From NCBI RefSeq assembly GCF_020921035.1, contig NC_063160.1, forward strand, positions 17,821,095-17,885,094: a DNA stretch of 64,000 nucleotides. Reading direction: 5' to 3'. This DNA comes from Rhodamnia argentea. Lineage: Eukaryota > Streptophyta > Magnoliopsida > Myrtales > Myrtaceae. Shown piece by piece: positions 25,601 to 36,504 of this stretch (the stretch's first letter is position 1; every line of letters begins with the position of its first letter). The position numbers and the translations under genes were made by a program. The notes under the pieces were generated by a model that did not search any database, was not told the origin of the DNA, and worked only from the letters and a program-made list of their open reading frames with translations.

Positions 25601-27588
25601 AAAGCAGATCTTCACCCCAACAGACGAAGAAATATATTAATCAATACTAAGGGGAGGGGAAAAAATGTTAACCATGTCACAAATTGTCCTAGTGAAGTCA
25701 TAGAACAAAAACGCGTCTATTGATACTAAAAGAAACAATGCTCATTCATGCACACAGTAATGCTCTAAATTGCCGTGGCTGCTGCATTCGCACTTTTAAG
25801 CTCAGTAAATAATATCCGCAATCACTATGAATAGGTAATCCCTGTAATAAAATCATTGGAACTTCTACAAGGAGCCTCCCCAACCCCCTCCAACTCTCCA
25901 CAAAAAGGGAGGGGGAAAAGGGAAGAAGGAGAAAGCACAACTATGGGGTTCCTGTGTTACAAATAGTATGTGTCAAAAAGTATGCTCTTTCAACACTGTA
26001 TGATACCATTAGTTCCATTAAGTTCCCTCTTTAGTTATGGGTGGACAAGCAGCATCAAGTAAATTAAGATAAGTAAGAGGTAAGTTAACCTATCAGAATA
26101 TGTCAACATAAAAAGAGTACATAAAGGAAGTACTTAACAAAGGTTTACATACCCATAAAGAATTCAAACCAATAACTATTCTCAATAGCATCCTTGAATT
26201 GTTTGACCTTCCCTTCATCAAGATCAAGTCGGCAAATGACTACTTTCTCCACATTCTCTGCAAAGGAAAACGTCTCACAATAAGCTCCACATAATATCAG
26301 ATTCAACAGTTAAAGATAACATGAAGGCACTCTGCATACTTTGAAACTTTATCTCAATCTGGCTATCGATGAGTTCATTTCCACCAAGGACCTCACCAAG
26401 ACCACCCCACTTATGTGCAGGATTTCCAGAAGCATGGCAAAATGGGAGGCTGTAATAATTGTATGTTTCTTGGGGGTTGTTGTACGGGCCAACTTTATTA
26501 ACCCAAAGGGTGACTGACTCGTCTGGCTGATACTGAAAGAGAAGTGAAAAACTGTCAGCAAGAATGTACGTCTACCGTTTGGATAACCATCAGCAGTCAA
26601 CAAATTTCTTCCCATTCTCTTCTCGTTCATTGAAAACTATCAGTGAGTATCTTCGCGTGCGACTACATTCAGTAAGATCTTAAGATTTTCAGAAAAAGCT
26701 CATCAAGAAGACAAAGTTGACCGAGAACCTGAAGTTCACATAGAACGTGATCTTGGTCTTTAAAAGCTTTTCACTTTACAAAGATAAAATTAATGTTCCT
26801 ATTGCAAGCTCAAGGCTACAATTCTACTAATTAGAAATGATCATACTATATTAGCAGAAGCAGCTAGCACTCCATAGTCGAATCAAGATTATCTACTGCC
26901 AAGAAAAAACAGGAGAAAGCAGCTCTAGGAAATTGAGATCAATGGGCAAAAGTCAGTGCTTTGCATTCATCATCCCGGGAACCACATTAGGACAATGATC
27001 AGCGAGTGAGATCTAACTACTGACACTAAATATACTGAGCACTGACTTGCAACGTATAAAGATCTAGTGCCACTGTAAGAGAATTGGTAAGACCTTCAGA
27101 ATCAGATACATGAAAGAAGCTTAATATCCTGATCAATGCCATACATTATAATGCTAACGCCCAAGAAAACATCCGAGACCATGCATGAGCACGGAAGCTG
27201 AGTAAACCCCACGTGTATCGCCGTTATCCTCCTAATAAGCCAAGCCATAGGCACTTACACCGACACAAATCCGGCGCAACCACACAAATCTAAAGCCAAC
27301 ACACCAGATTCTACAGACAACCCTCGAATCAAAGCAGAAAAAGCCGGAGCCGAAACAGTGCAATACCGAAAGAGCAGATCTAAAGAAAATTAGAGACCAA
27401 AAACAAGGCCGCAAACGAGATCTAGGATTCGGGAAACCACGTCGGGTACAGTGGCCGAGTCAACCACGACGTGAGGGGGGACGAGGAAGAGTTACCTTGT
27501 GATCTGACTCGGAGGCGAGAGCGGGGGAGAGCAGGAGGAGGAGAGGAACGAGAGAGAGGAGAGAGAGGGATCGGTGGGTGGGAACCAT
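22675..27588 (-). CDS. TMN1: Transmembrane 9 superfamily protein (EMP70/TMN1-like)
   Basis: Twelve exons: 27496-27588, 26340-26532, 26153-26257, 25504-25521, 25324-25421, 25095-25247, 24716-24850, 24434-24600, 24180-24274, 23692-24065, 23316-23589, 22675-22742. They give 590 residues, the usual TMN1 length. A signal peptide (leucine-rich, to about residue 25) is followed by a luminal domain ([21 protein letters not shown], luminal Cys) and nine membrane spans. Blocks such as [30 protein letters not shown] and [13 protein letters not shown] are near-invariant. The C-terminus RIYRNIKCD carries a KxD Golgi-retention motif. The 23263-23589 frame runs on into unrelated residues; the GTGAGT donor and the final 68-base exon correct this. 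The family works in Golgi/endosome membrane traffic. The gene is divergent from the SnRK2. Confidence 0.95.
25504..25521 (-). other. 18-base micro-exon of the TM9SF gene
   Basis: Bounded by AG and GT, it supplies the end of the DDLPLWG block that is conserved in plant TMN proteins. Without it, the flanking exons still join in frame (18 is a multiple of 3), so skipping would remove six residues silently. Confidence 0.85.
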
Positions 27589-28755
27589 GGCGGTCGCCGG
27601 CGAGAGTCGGATCTGAGGGTCAGAGTCGGACCGAGAGAGGTCGTCGTTCTCGTTCTCTCTGTACCTCAAGCTTCTGCGGGAGAGCAGGGGTGTTAAATTA
27701 AGGGTGGAGAGTCGGGTCTTAAAGTGGGTTTAGCTCCCTCAGCTCTACGGCGAGTCCGGGTGAGAAGAGGGGGCAATGGATCGGGTCTGGCCAATCCGGG
27801 TGAGAAGAGAGGACCTCTGGATCGGATCCTCTCTCCCGCCATGCGATGAATTGGTAAGTAATGGACGCTCGGGATGCTGACACGTGGGGACTCGTGCAGC
27901 GCCCGCATGCGTTCCTTTGCCTATTGAAAACGGTTCTTTCGTTAGACACCTGATTATTGGGAGGGGTTTCTGTTATAGTTATCTCATGTCTTAAGAATTG
28001 GTGGTCGGTTTATAAATATTAGTAAACGTCCCATGTTTTAAGCTAATTTTTTTTAATGAATGAGGTCCAAGACCACCTAACACTATATCAGAAATCAAAT
28101 GCCGACAAATTCGAGCCCTTCTCGACCCTTTTATTCAAAGCAATCCAAGTAAAAAAGTACGGTCAATATTCAATCAACACGAGAAACGTGAAATCTATAT
28201 TTGAAAGGAAAGAGTCACATGTGACTAAATATACTTGCTCGGAGTAATTTATGTTCTTCATATTTTGAGAATTTCGCGATACCAACTCTTTAATTTATAG
28301 GCAACGCGAAGTTTCTTCTTAGAAACTTAAAGTGATGGCATATTATTTTTAAATTTTCGAGAGAGTAGTTGAAAATCCCCCCAGCCAAGAGGGACGAAAG
28401 CCGTTTCGATTGTTTTCATAAATGGAGGAAATCCCAAAGATCCCATCATCGGCATTTAGCGAGACAAGTTCCAGACGCAGATAAAAACGAATTTATCATC
28501 AGTTCAATTAAGATTTTTTTTTTGTCTCGCTTCTTCGTGGCCTCCTCTGTAATTTATCGCGCTCGAGAAGCGGCGCCTCTAAAATGAGTAGAACAGACAA
28601 GCCGACCAAAGCGTTCCAAACTCGAATCTACAAAGGGGACATGAGCTTGAACGCTTCAACTGTGCTTGAGTCTCTATTTGATTTGCCAAGATAAGGATCG
28701 AGATTGGGGCGGACAGGATAGAAAGTGCGAGGAGCTCGAAGTATCGAGGATAATT

Positions 28756-29200
28756 AGTATACATCTAATAAATTTATTCCAAATAATTTTTTTGATAACA
28801 AAAAATCTCAAACTGATATAACCGTAACAAATTTACTCAAATTATTTTTTTGACTGCAAAAAATCCCAAATTGATGCGCTTGTGACAAATATACCCTATG
28901 TTGATTTCCATTAAATTTTATCGTCAAGTTGCTGAGTTTGATGATACGTGACAATTAACCGGTATATCAATTTGAGATTTTTATCCCGTGTTTGTTAAAA
29001 GTGTATCGGTTTGGGGTTTTCGTGTTATTAACTCAATTTAACGAAAATTAACATAGTATAAATATGTTACGGTTATACCAGTTTAGGATTTTGTATGGTC
29101 AAAAAATTAGTTTAGGGTAAATTTGTCATATATATATACCAATTTGGGGGGGTTTTATGGTCAAAAAAATAATTTTGGGTAAATTTGTCACATGTATACT
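28756..29200. mobile_element. Fold-back (inverted-repeat) element with nested duplications
   Basis: The left arm (about 28756-28890) and right arm (about 29050-29200) are reverse complements. Both begin with agtatacat at the outside and carry 'caaattta[c/t]..', 'attatttttttga' and 'ataaccgtaac' phrases. Each arm holds two copies of a unit of about 60 bases. An additional 28-base tandem copy (gtaaattygtcacatgtrtac type) follows at 29179-29235. There is no coding capacity, so it is non-autonomous. It resembles Mutator or fold-back MITEs, but the superfamily is not fixed and no clean target duplication was found. Confidence 0.6.
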
Positions 29201-30534
29201 TTTTTCGTAAATTCGTCACATGTGTACTTTTTTCGTGACATTAACCATGGTATCAAATATCTTATTTGATAGGAGACCAAATGTCACGTAGATTATGATT
29301 CAATAACCAACCGACATGCGTACAGAGTGACGATCACATGTGGAGGTCGCCATTTGAAGCAACGACCTACAAAGATGGCGTCGCCTAACCGTAACAATGG
29401 CTGCCTCAACACGATGGTTGCAGGAGACCATCACGACAAGGAAGCGATCTAGCTTGGGAGAGGACCGGCGAGTGACGACAACATGTGATGGTCGTTGTTT
29501 TAGCCCGCCCCTTGGCCATGAAGCTAAGCCAAGTCGAATGGGTGGGTTCGGACAAAGGCGACTTAGACCCGGTGAAATGCCACAAGTCTCTTTAAGTTTT
29601 TACTAAAAAATTTATAGCTAAATTGACAAAAGCATAATATGTTTATAACTTTTTAAATAACTGTTTCTATTTCTTCGGAACGAACACAAGGTATTTGATC
29701 AAAACTTCATTCATCCACTGCTTAATTCATGCTAACACCAAGCTATTTACTAATTATTTCGAGGTTTACACCAATTATCTCGTCGAACTCACTTTTTTTT
29801 TTTTTTTTTGGTTTCAAAGATTGAAATGCAATCACTTGAATTCATGCGAACATTCATTGCGTGTGGAAGAGGCCTTACATTGCGCAATTAGGAAAAGACA
29901 CAGCCTGAGTGCAATAGCTAGTACTTCGGTTTTTTTTTTTCCTCGTAACACATGGAATTTATTAGGAGTGATCAGTTTATTCTCTGATTCGATCCCATAT
30001 AAGAACCGGAATCGGATCGAATGATTTTGGGATCGGGCCGGACGATTCTCGAGCAATCCAATGGAACAGTGAATTGTTAGTATGGGTGAACAACACGAAC
30101 TTTAATTTTAGTATATTAATTAAACTTAGGTTTTCATTTAAGAAACAGAAAAAATAACCGGTAGATTATTAGATTTACATTTTAAAAATTTTAAAAATAA
30201 ACGATAATTGGTCCGATTCGGGCTGTCGGGTTCCCGGCACCAGGCCGAAAATCACCATGGAACCGAAAATCGGACCATCGCCTCCAAGGATCGGGATCTA
30301 GTCCGAGCAATTCTCGGTTCGGTTTGTTTGTCTTACTCACCTCTAAATTTTATCAAACCTAGGCAACAAGCATACATGTCATGCGTGAGGACTACCAATA
30401 ATTTATAAGAATCAAATGAATTTCGAGAATATGAAAATTCTTGACAATTTACATGAATTAATAATTTGGACAAGGCATTGGGGATAACCTTGAAAAGACA
30501 GAGATGATGCAATAATTTTTCCTAATAATGACGC

Positions 30535-30910
30535 GCATGATAACACTTTTGAAGCATGAATACTTCTAGGCGGAAATCCATGCGATAAAGCAACTTCCGA
30601 AATATAAATTCTCGTTTAATTATACAACTTTATTTTTCTACTTCTGAAGTAATTTTTTGCTTCAAAAGTTATTTTCGACCCACTTTTAGAAGTAAATTTT
30701 TTTACTTCTTTTTCAAAAGTAGAAATCTCTCAACATCAATATCTTTCTCACTTCGTCGTAGCTCTCTCTCACTTCGGCCTTTTTTTCATTCTTAGCACAT
30801 TTCTCTCGCTGCAAATCGCTCTCTATACTCACTCCCAATCACGTTTCCACCATTGCCACCCACCACCGCCCGCCGCCCATCCTCGCCGACCATCACCGGC
30901 CACAAGAGTA
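30535..30910. mobile_element. Degraded MITE (GCATGATAACAC family)
   Basis: Starts with GCATGATAACACTT, the same terminus as the element at 45041. It shares the layout of AT-rich flank with repeated 'acttcttttcaaaagtagaa'-like phrases and a GC-rich centre (ccgcccgccgcc type). No matching right terminus was found, so it appears truncated or decayed. The right boundary is approximate. Confidence 0.4.
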
Positions 30911-32078
30911 AAAAATAAATAATATATATATATTTTTTTAAAAAATTAAAGCTTAAAATAATTTCAATTGCATGAGAGTATTTTAATAATATCATTTTTC
31001 TTAATTAATTATAAGAAATAAATATTATATGATTTGATTAAATATATAAGTATTTAAATAATACGAGTCGGGTATGTGTCGTTAAATTTGTACGATATGG
31101 AAATGGATCAAAAGGGTTAAATGGGTCAATATGGGTCGGACTATATTGAACTAGACCCATCCGTTTGACATCTCTATGCACATGTGAGGAAGTATCGAAA
31201 CTACCTATGCTTTTAGTGTGGATATACGAGCCTAACCATCCTATTCATTACTACAATTCTTTCTATAAATTTGGTCCCTATTTGTATAAATAATTAAATG
31301 ACAAATTATACGTAAATTTTTTCAGTACTTGCATTTCACTTTTCTTGAATAATATATATTTTAGGTTATGATCAATAATTTTTTGTAGAAAATTTTATGA
31401 TAATAATGTGCCGGAAGTAAAAAATTTTATTCGTTATTGAATAAATTTATGTTTCAAAAATAAAAAATTTATAATATTATCAAATGCATTTCTCTGACAA
31501 GTAGAAAAATTAGTTTTTACTGTTGATTTCGGAAGTGCTAGACATGCGTCTAAAGATTCTGCGCATGGCCGACGGCATACGGTAGTAAACTCGCGTCATG
31601 CAGATCCACTGGCGCGCCTGTTTCCTTCGTCTTCTCTCCGGGATGTGGGACCCAGCACAGCACCCGTTTCTTTCTCTCTCTCTCTTTTTTTTTTTCCTCA
31701 CTATTTGTCGTCTTTAAGTTTGTCGGGACCCATCTCTCTCTCTCTCTCCCCTCCCCATGATCTAGATTCTCTCATTGTTCTTCAGATTCGTTGCTTTCCT
31801 TCAAATCCTCAGCAAACCCACCACCACCACCACCGCTTCTCCTTTTACAACCCAAAATCCAACCTTTACACTCACAATTTCTCTCTCTCGACTATATGTA
31901 TAATCGTGCTTAGATGTCTGGCAATCCAGGATTTAGGACTTGGATCCTTTCCTTTCTTTCTTGATTGAGCTTTGATGGACTTGGTTTGAAGCTCGATTCC
32001 GGCGAGATTTAGAGCTTTCTTTGGCAATCAGTGGAGGGGGTCTCTGATTTATATAGTCTCCAGAAAGAAGGGTGTGAC

Positions 32079-33039
32079 ATGGATAAGTACGAGGTAATCA
32101 AGGAAATAGGATCGGGCAATTTCGGAGTTGCCAGGCTCATGAGGAACAAGGAGACCAAAGAACTTGTTGCCATGAAGTACATCGAGCGAGGTCGCAAGGT
32201 CCTTCTTTTAATCTCTTTTCATGTTTGGGGTTTTTTTTTTTTTTTGCTTTTTATGGAGTTCAGTTTCAGAATCGTTCCCGAATTGCGAGCGCAACCTCAA
32301 AATACTGTATAATCCCGCGACGAGTTTTGTTTTCTATTGGAGTTTTAGCGTCGACTGGGGATTGATATTCTATGGAATCACTTGCTGGTCGCATCAGTAG
32401 CAGTAAATTCGTTTATTTTCCGGTTTCAGATTGACGAGAATGTGGCCAGAGAGATTATTAATCACAGATCACTTTGCCACCCAAATATCATTCGCTTCAA
32501 AGAGGTCAGTACAAGAACAGGATTTGGAATATGACTATGCCTTTGAGCTCCGGTGATGGATGATTTTTCATGCACTATCAAACCATCAGTTGTTGATGTT
32601 TGGAATGTATATGCAGCTGATTTTGACGCCCACCCATCTTGCTATTGTCATGGAATATGCAGCGGGGGGCGAGCTCTTTGAGAGAATATGCAATGCTGGA
32701 AGATTCAGCGAAGATGAGGTTTGCTTTTTCTTGATCAGTAAAAAGTCATAGTAAAACAATTTTTTCTTTTATTGTTTTTGAACTTTTTAGAGGCTGTGAG
32801 CTGATATTAGTTGCCGAGCAAATTCAACATGTACATTATACATTACTGGCGGTGATATGATATTCTTTGAATTACTGATCAGCTTACTCTTTCTTTTCAA
32901 TTGTCCAGGCCAGATATTTCTTCCAGCAGCTCATCTCAGGAGTTTGCTTCTGCCATGCCATGGTAAGATAAAGTTCCACAGTTTCTATTTAAGTGACGTC
33001 CTGGAATTCTCATTATTGTAGATTTTTTTCTTGTTCTTA

Positions 33040-33070
<31 letters not shown>

Positions 33071-35161
33071 GAACACCCTCTTAGATGGAAGCCCTGCGCC
33101 GAGACTTAAAATATGTGATTTTGGGTATTCTAAGGTACTAGTGTGAAGTAGTTTTGCAGCATCTTTACATTGTTCATGCAATATCTTTACAGGGTTTAGG
33201 CTGATATGTTGACTTATAGTCTACCTTGTTAACTTGCCTTTAGTCTTCTCTGCTTCATTCAAGACCTAAATCCACAGTCGGAACTCCAGCATACATTGCA
33301 CCGGAGGTTCTCTCTAGGAGGGAATATGATGGCAAGGTAAGCCATTTCATTGAAGCTGTTCATCTGTTAAGTTGGTGTTGTCCAGTTTTGGCCTCACTCG
33401 TCTGCGATGTTATATGCTAGTATTGACTTGAGCTAATTCTGCATGGCCTTGCTGCTACTTTACGTACATTAAAAACTGCAAAACCTGTGGTAGAACTATT
33501 TTGGTGACTGGTCAGGCTTCTCTAGATATTTCCAACTTGTTTGATAGGCTTTTCAGTTCATAGGTGGGTTAATTGTTATTCAGGATTGGACTAATTATGT
33601 ATTGTTTCTTTATTTAGGATCAGTGAGATGCTGTTTATTATCCCTCTGAGCTTCATTTTTATGTCTGAAATTGTCAACCGCCTTTATTTCATTAATGTCT
33701 GGTGTCTCTTCTCCTACCCATGAGTATCCTATTTTGTCTTGTATCCCCACATGAGTATTATGTAACCGTGCCTAACCATTCAGCACACTCTATACCCTTG
33801 GAATGCCACTGTCCCTGAGTTTGGGGTTGCACTTATATATAGTGGTCCTTATGAGTAGGCAATGTCGACTGTTCTTTCATGGAGGTCGTGTTTATAGAAT
33901 TGTGCTTTATCAGTTGGCAGATGTTTGGTCCTGTGGTGCGACTCTTTATGTGATGCTTGTGGGAGCATACCCCTTCGAAGACCCGGAAGATCCAAAAAAC
34001 TTCAGAAAGACTATTAATGTGAGAATATACTCTTGTCGTTCCATTTGACCAATGAAGATGTTCTTGTTTTCTGATTTTGTGCAGCTTTTGCCTTCTGCAG
34101 CGGATCATGGCTGTTCAGTACAAGATCCCTGATTACGTTCACATATCCCAAGATTGCAGACATCTCCTTTCGCGCATATTTGTTGCAAATCCATCAAGGG
34201 TACACCAGATTTCAATTTCTGAATTTTGTGTGAGACTGTGAGAGTGAAAATGAAGCAAAAGGATGAGGGCAAGAATGACGTCAGAAAGCCTTCTTTTGCT
34301 GATTCAGTGGATTAGTGCTCAATTAATTTCTTCTGCATGGTTTTTGACTCACCAGCCTCCCCAAAAAAATTCTATTAGCTCAGTATGGGATTTTGAGATT
34401 GTTAGGTTAGAAAACATTTTGGTTTTGTTTATATGGTTGACTTCTTAGCAGTTAATGCATTCATTGTGCTTCTTTCCTTTCCTTTGAGGTTTAATCTTCA
34501 CAATTTCAAGTTTTCGATTCTTGTTAGATAAGATTTGCCGGGGGCCTACAGCTGCGATAATATGCTCTCCGATCATAAGATAATTGCATCTTAGATCGCT
34601 GAAGCCTCTCAGTAATTTAAACTTCTTGGTATCCTTTGTTGGTCCGATTGGTTCATTCATTCTCTTGTTTCTGGTGAAGCATGCCTTCTATGGCCAAGTG
34701 TGCATGCTCATAAGTCTGCCTTATTTGCTATATCATTTGTAGCATCGTTTCTCATGGTCTATGTTCTTTTGCAGAGAATCACCATCAAAGAAATCAAGTC
34801 TCACCCATGGTTTTTAAGGAACTTGCCTCGTGAATTAACGGAGGCAGCTCAAGCAAAGTACTACAGAAAAGAAAACCCAATCTTACTACGGGAATTAACG
34901 GAGGCAGCTCAAGCGAAGTACAGAAAAGAAAACCCAAGCTTCTCCCCTCAGAGTGTGGAGGAGATCTTGAAAATTGTGGAAGAGGCCAAAAGACAGGCTC
35001 CACCATCGCACTCCCGCGGGAGCTTTGGCTGGGAAGAGGATGAAGATGGTGATCCAAAGGAGGAAGATGTGGAGAAAGAAGAAGAAGAAGATGATGATGA
35101 AGATGAATACGATAAGAGAGTCAAGGAGGTGCACGCCAGTGGAGAAATCCGCGTCATTTAA
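32079..35161 (+). CDS. SnRK2: SnRK2 protein kinase, subclass I (SnRK2.4/2.10-like)
   Basis: Nine exons: 32079-32198, 32430-32504, 32617-32718, 32909-32962, 33042-33134, 33244-33336, 33914-34018, 34101-34199, 34775-35161, giving 375 residues. A Ser/Thr kinase of osmotic-stress signalling. Seen: G-loop GSGNFG (11-16), Lys33, HRD (121-123), DFG (143-145), activation loop [16 protein letters not shown] with Ser158, and ADVWSCG. The C-terminus has the SnRK2 box ([13 protein letters not shown]) and a Glu/Asp-rich patch, but no ABA-box like that of SnRK2.2/2.3/2.6, so it falls with the weakly ABA-responsive subclass I. The ATG at 32079 gives the canonical MDKYE start; the frame upstream has only a GTG. 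An extra [11 protein letters not shown]... copy at 34829-34945 lengthens the protein by about 20 residues relative to its relatives. Confidence 0.93.
34829..34945 (+). repeat. In-frame tandem duplication in SnRK2 exon 9
   Basis: A 60-base unit (34829-34888) is followed directly by a 57-base copy (34889-34945). Both encode [11 protein letters not shown](Y)RKENP. Apart from one missing TAC codon and the 3' few codons, the copies differ by only a few bases. Other SnRK2 kinases have this block once. Confidence 0.9.
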
Positions 35162-36504
35162 TATATCTGTTTTCCTCTCAGTACAGATCTATAAGCTATT
35201 GAATGGGCATCTATATAGATGAAGGTGAATGTTTGTATTTGAAGGAAGAGAGGGTCGGCTTGGCAAGTAGATCCTGATGTCTGAGTGTGTGCAAATTGGT
35301 GGAGTTATTTAATGATTGATTCATGCTGCTTGTGAATTTAGAGGGTATGGAGGACATAAGAGTGGTGTAGCTTGATCGGGAAGTTGTGAGCTTATAGTTA
35401 TTTTTGTCATGGTTTTCCTTTCTCTAGAGATCCTGTAGAGGCATTCACGTGTGGCTGAGGAACCGAGGCTCCGATGATTGCAGAGGAAAACATGCGGTGT
35501 ACCAAGACGTCGCTTTCTTCTTCTTTTTCTTTTTCTCGGGGGGGGGGTGGGGGCTCCCTCCCTTCTCAGTTTGGCCCTTGGCATTGAGCATGGGAATTTG
35601 CTCACGCCCCGCTCTGCCCAATGATTGCCCATGACTTGGCTGTCAACTGTCGGGGCTGCTCGTGACATTGCCTTTTTCCTTTCCTTTGCCTTTTTCAATT
35701 CACGTCCCGAACAAACGTGATGCTTTTGGTCTTCCTCTGCGGTACCGGCGCTTCATCTGTTGACCATTGAAACTGGAACGAATTCATGGTGATTCATTGA
35801 TCCTCCCTTTCGGCGGTTAAATTAACGCCACACTGTGGAAAATGTTAAGCATAGATTTGGAAGGACTTCGAGGGAAGGTTTGTCCAGCTCTTCGTTTGGA
35901 GCTCTGCTCGAGGTTGGAGAATAACTTCTATTGACCATGCTGTTCTTGCTTGTTGACTGATGTTTTTGCCCACGAGGCTGCTGGGCTGGTGATTTTTGTG
36001 GACTTGATTGCGTTCCTTAATTTTCGCATGTAACCATTAATCATGTGAACTCAACTCCCGACCCATTCAGGCCTGATGGACCCGACCCGACCCGACCCGA
36101 CCGCCGGGGGTGACGAAATCCGCGACCAGCGCGACCACTGCCAGCAGTTTTGATACGGACTCTGGCGAACAAGTCGAGGCCCCCCCACCCACGAAAGTCC
36201 AACCGTCGGGGTCGGAATCTATTGTTCGTCTCTGCCTCATTCTCTCTCCCACCTTTATTGCTTCGCCCCCATTCTCTCTCTCAAATCAGATTCTCAAGTC
36301 TCCGTCTCCAATCAAATCCTAGGGCTCAATCACTCGATGCCAGCCCTCCCATTACTGCCATTGCCAGTTGCCACCATACCTTCGACCTTCCAATCTCTGC
36401 CTGCGCCGTTATTTTCTCCCCTCGTCGTTTACAGCCCTGTAAGCGACTCGCTCGCTTCGTATGTTTGGATTGAGCTTCCTTTGCGCGGTGATTCTTCTCT
36501 CTGA
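35162..36504. other. Intergenic: SnRK2 3' UTR and SHMT promoter/leader
   Basis: No gene is seen. It contains a G-run/T-run low-complexity tract (about 35518-35560) and, near 36078-36100, a repeated 'cccga' run. The SHMT leader is C/T-rich from about 36180. Confidence 0.5.

Larger units (their letters stand above)
27589..32078. other. 4.5 kb gene-free interval, repeat-bearing
   Basis: Lies between the divergent TM9SF and SnRK2 genes. The ends hold their promoters and leaders. The SnRK2 side has CT-rich pyrimidine tracts at about 31670-31760, typical of plant leaders. The middle is AT-rich and contains the fold-back element (28756-29200), a degraded MITE (from 30535), and a stretch near 31090-31170 with 'gggttaaatgggtcaatatg' and 'ttgacatctcta' phrases that resembles decayed hAT-type repeats. 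No protein gene is supported. Confidence 0.6.

Noticed and set aside
29397-29606. 69-codon plus-strand frame near the fold-back element
   Set aside because: No homology recognised; its GC-richer sequence may be old repeat DNA, but there was not enough to call.
30000-30340. Possible repeat with 'aaccgaaaatcgga' and 'gattctcgagcaatcc' phrases
   Set aside because: Short similar phrases recur, but no clear termini, target duplication or family could be defined.
34895-35157. Phe/Ser-rich minus-strand frames
   Set aside because: Antisense shadows of the Glu/Asp-rich tail of the SnRK2.
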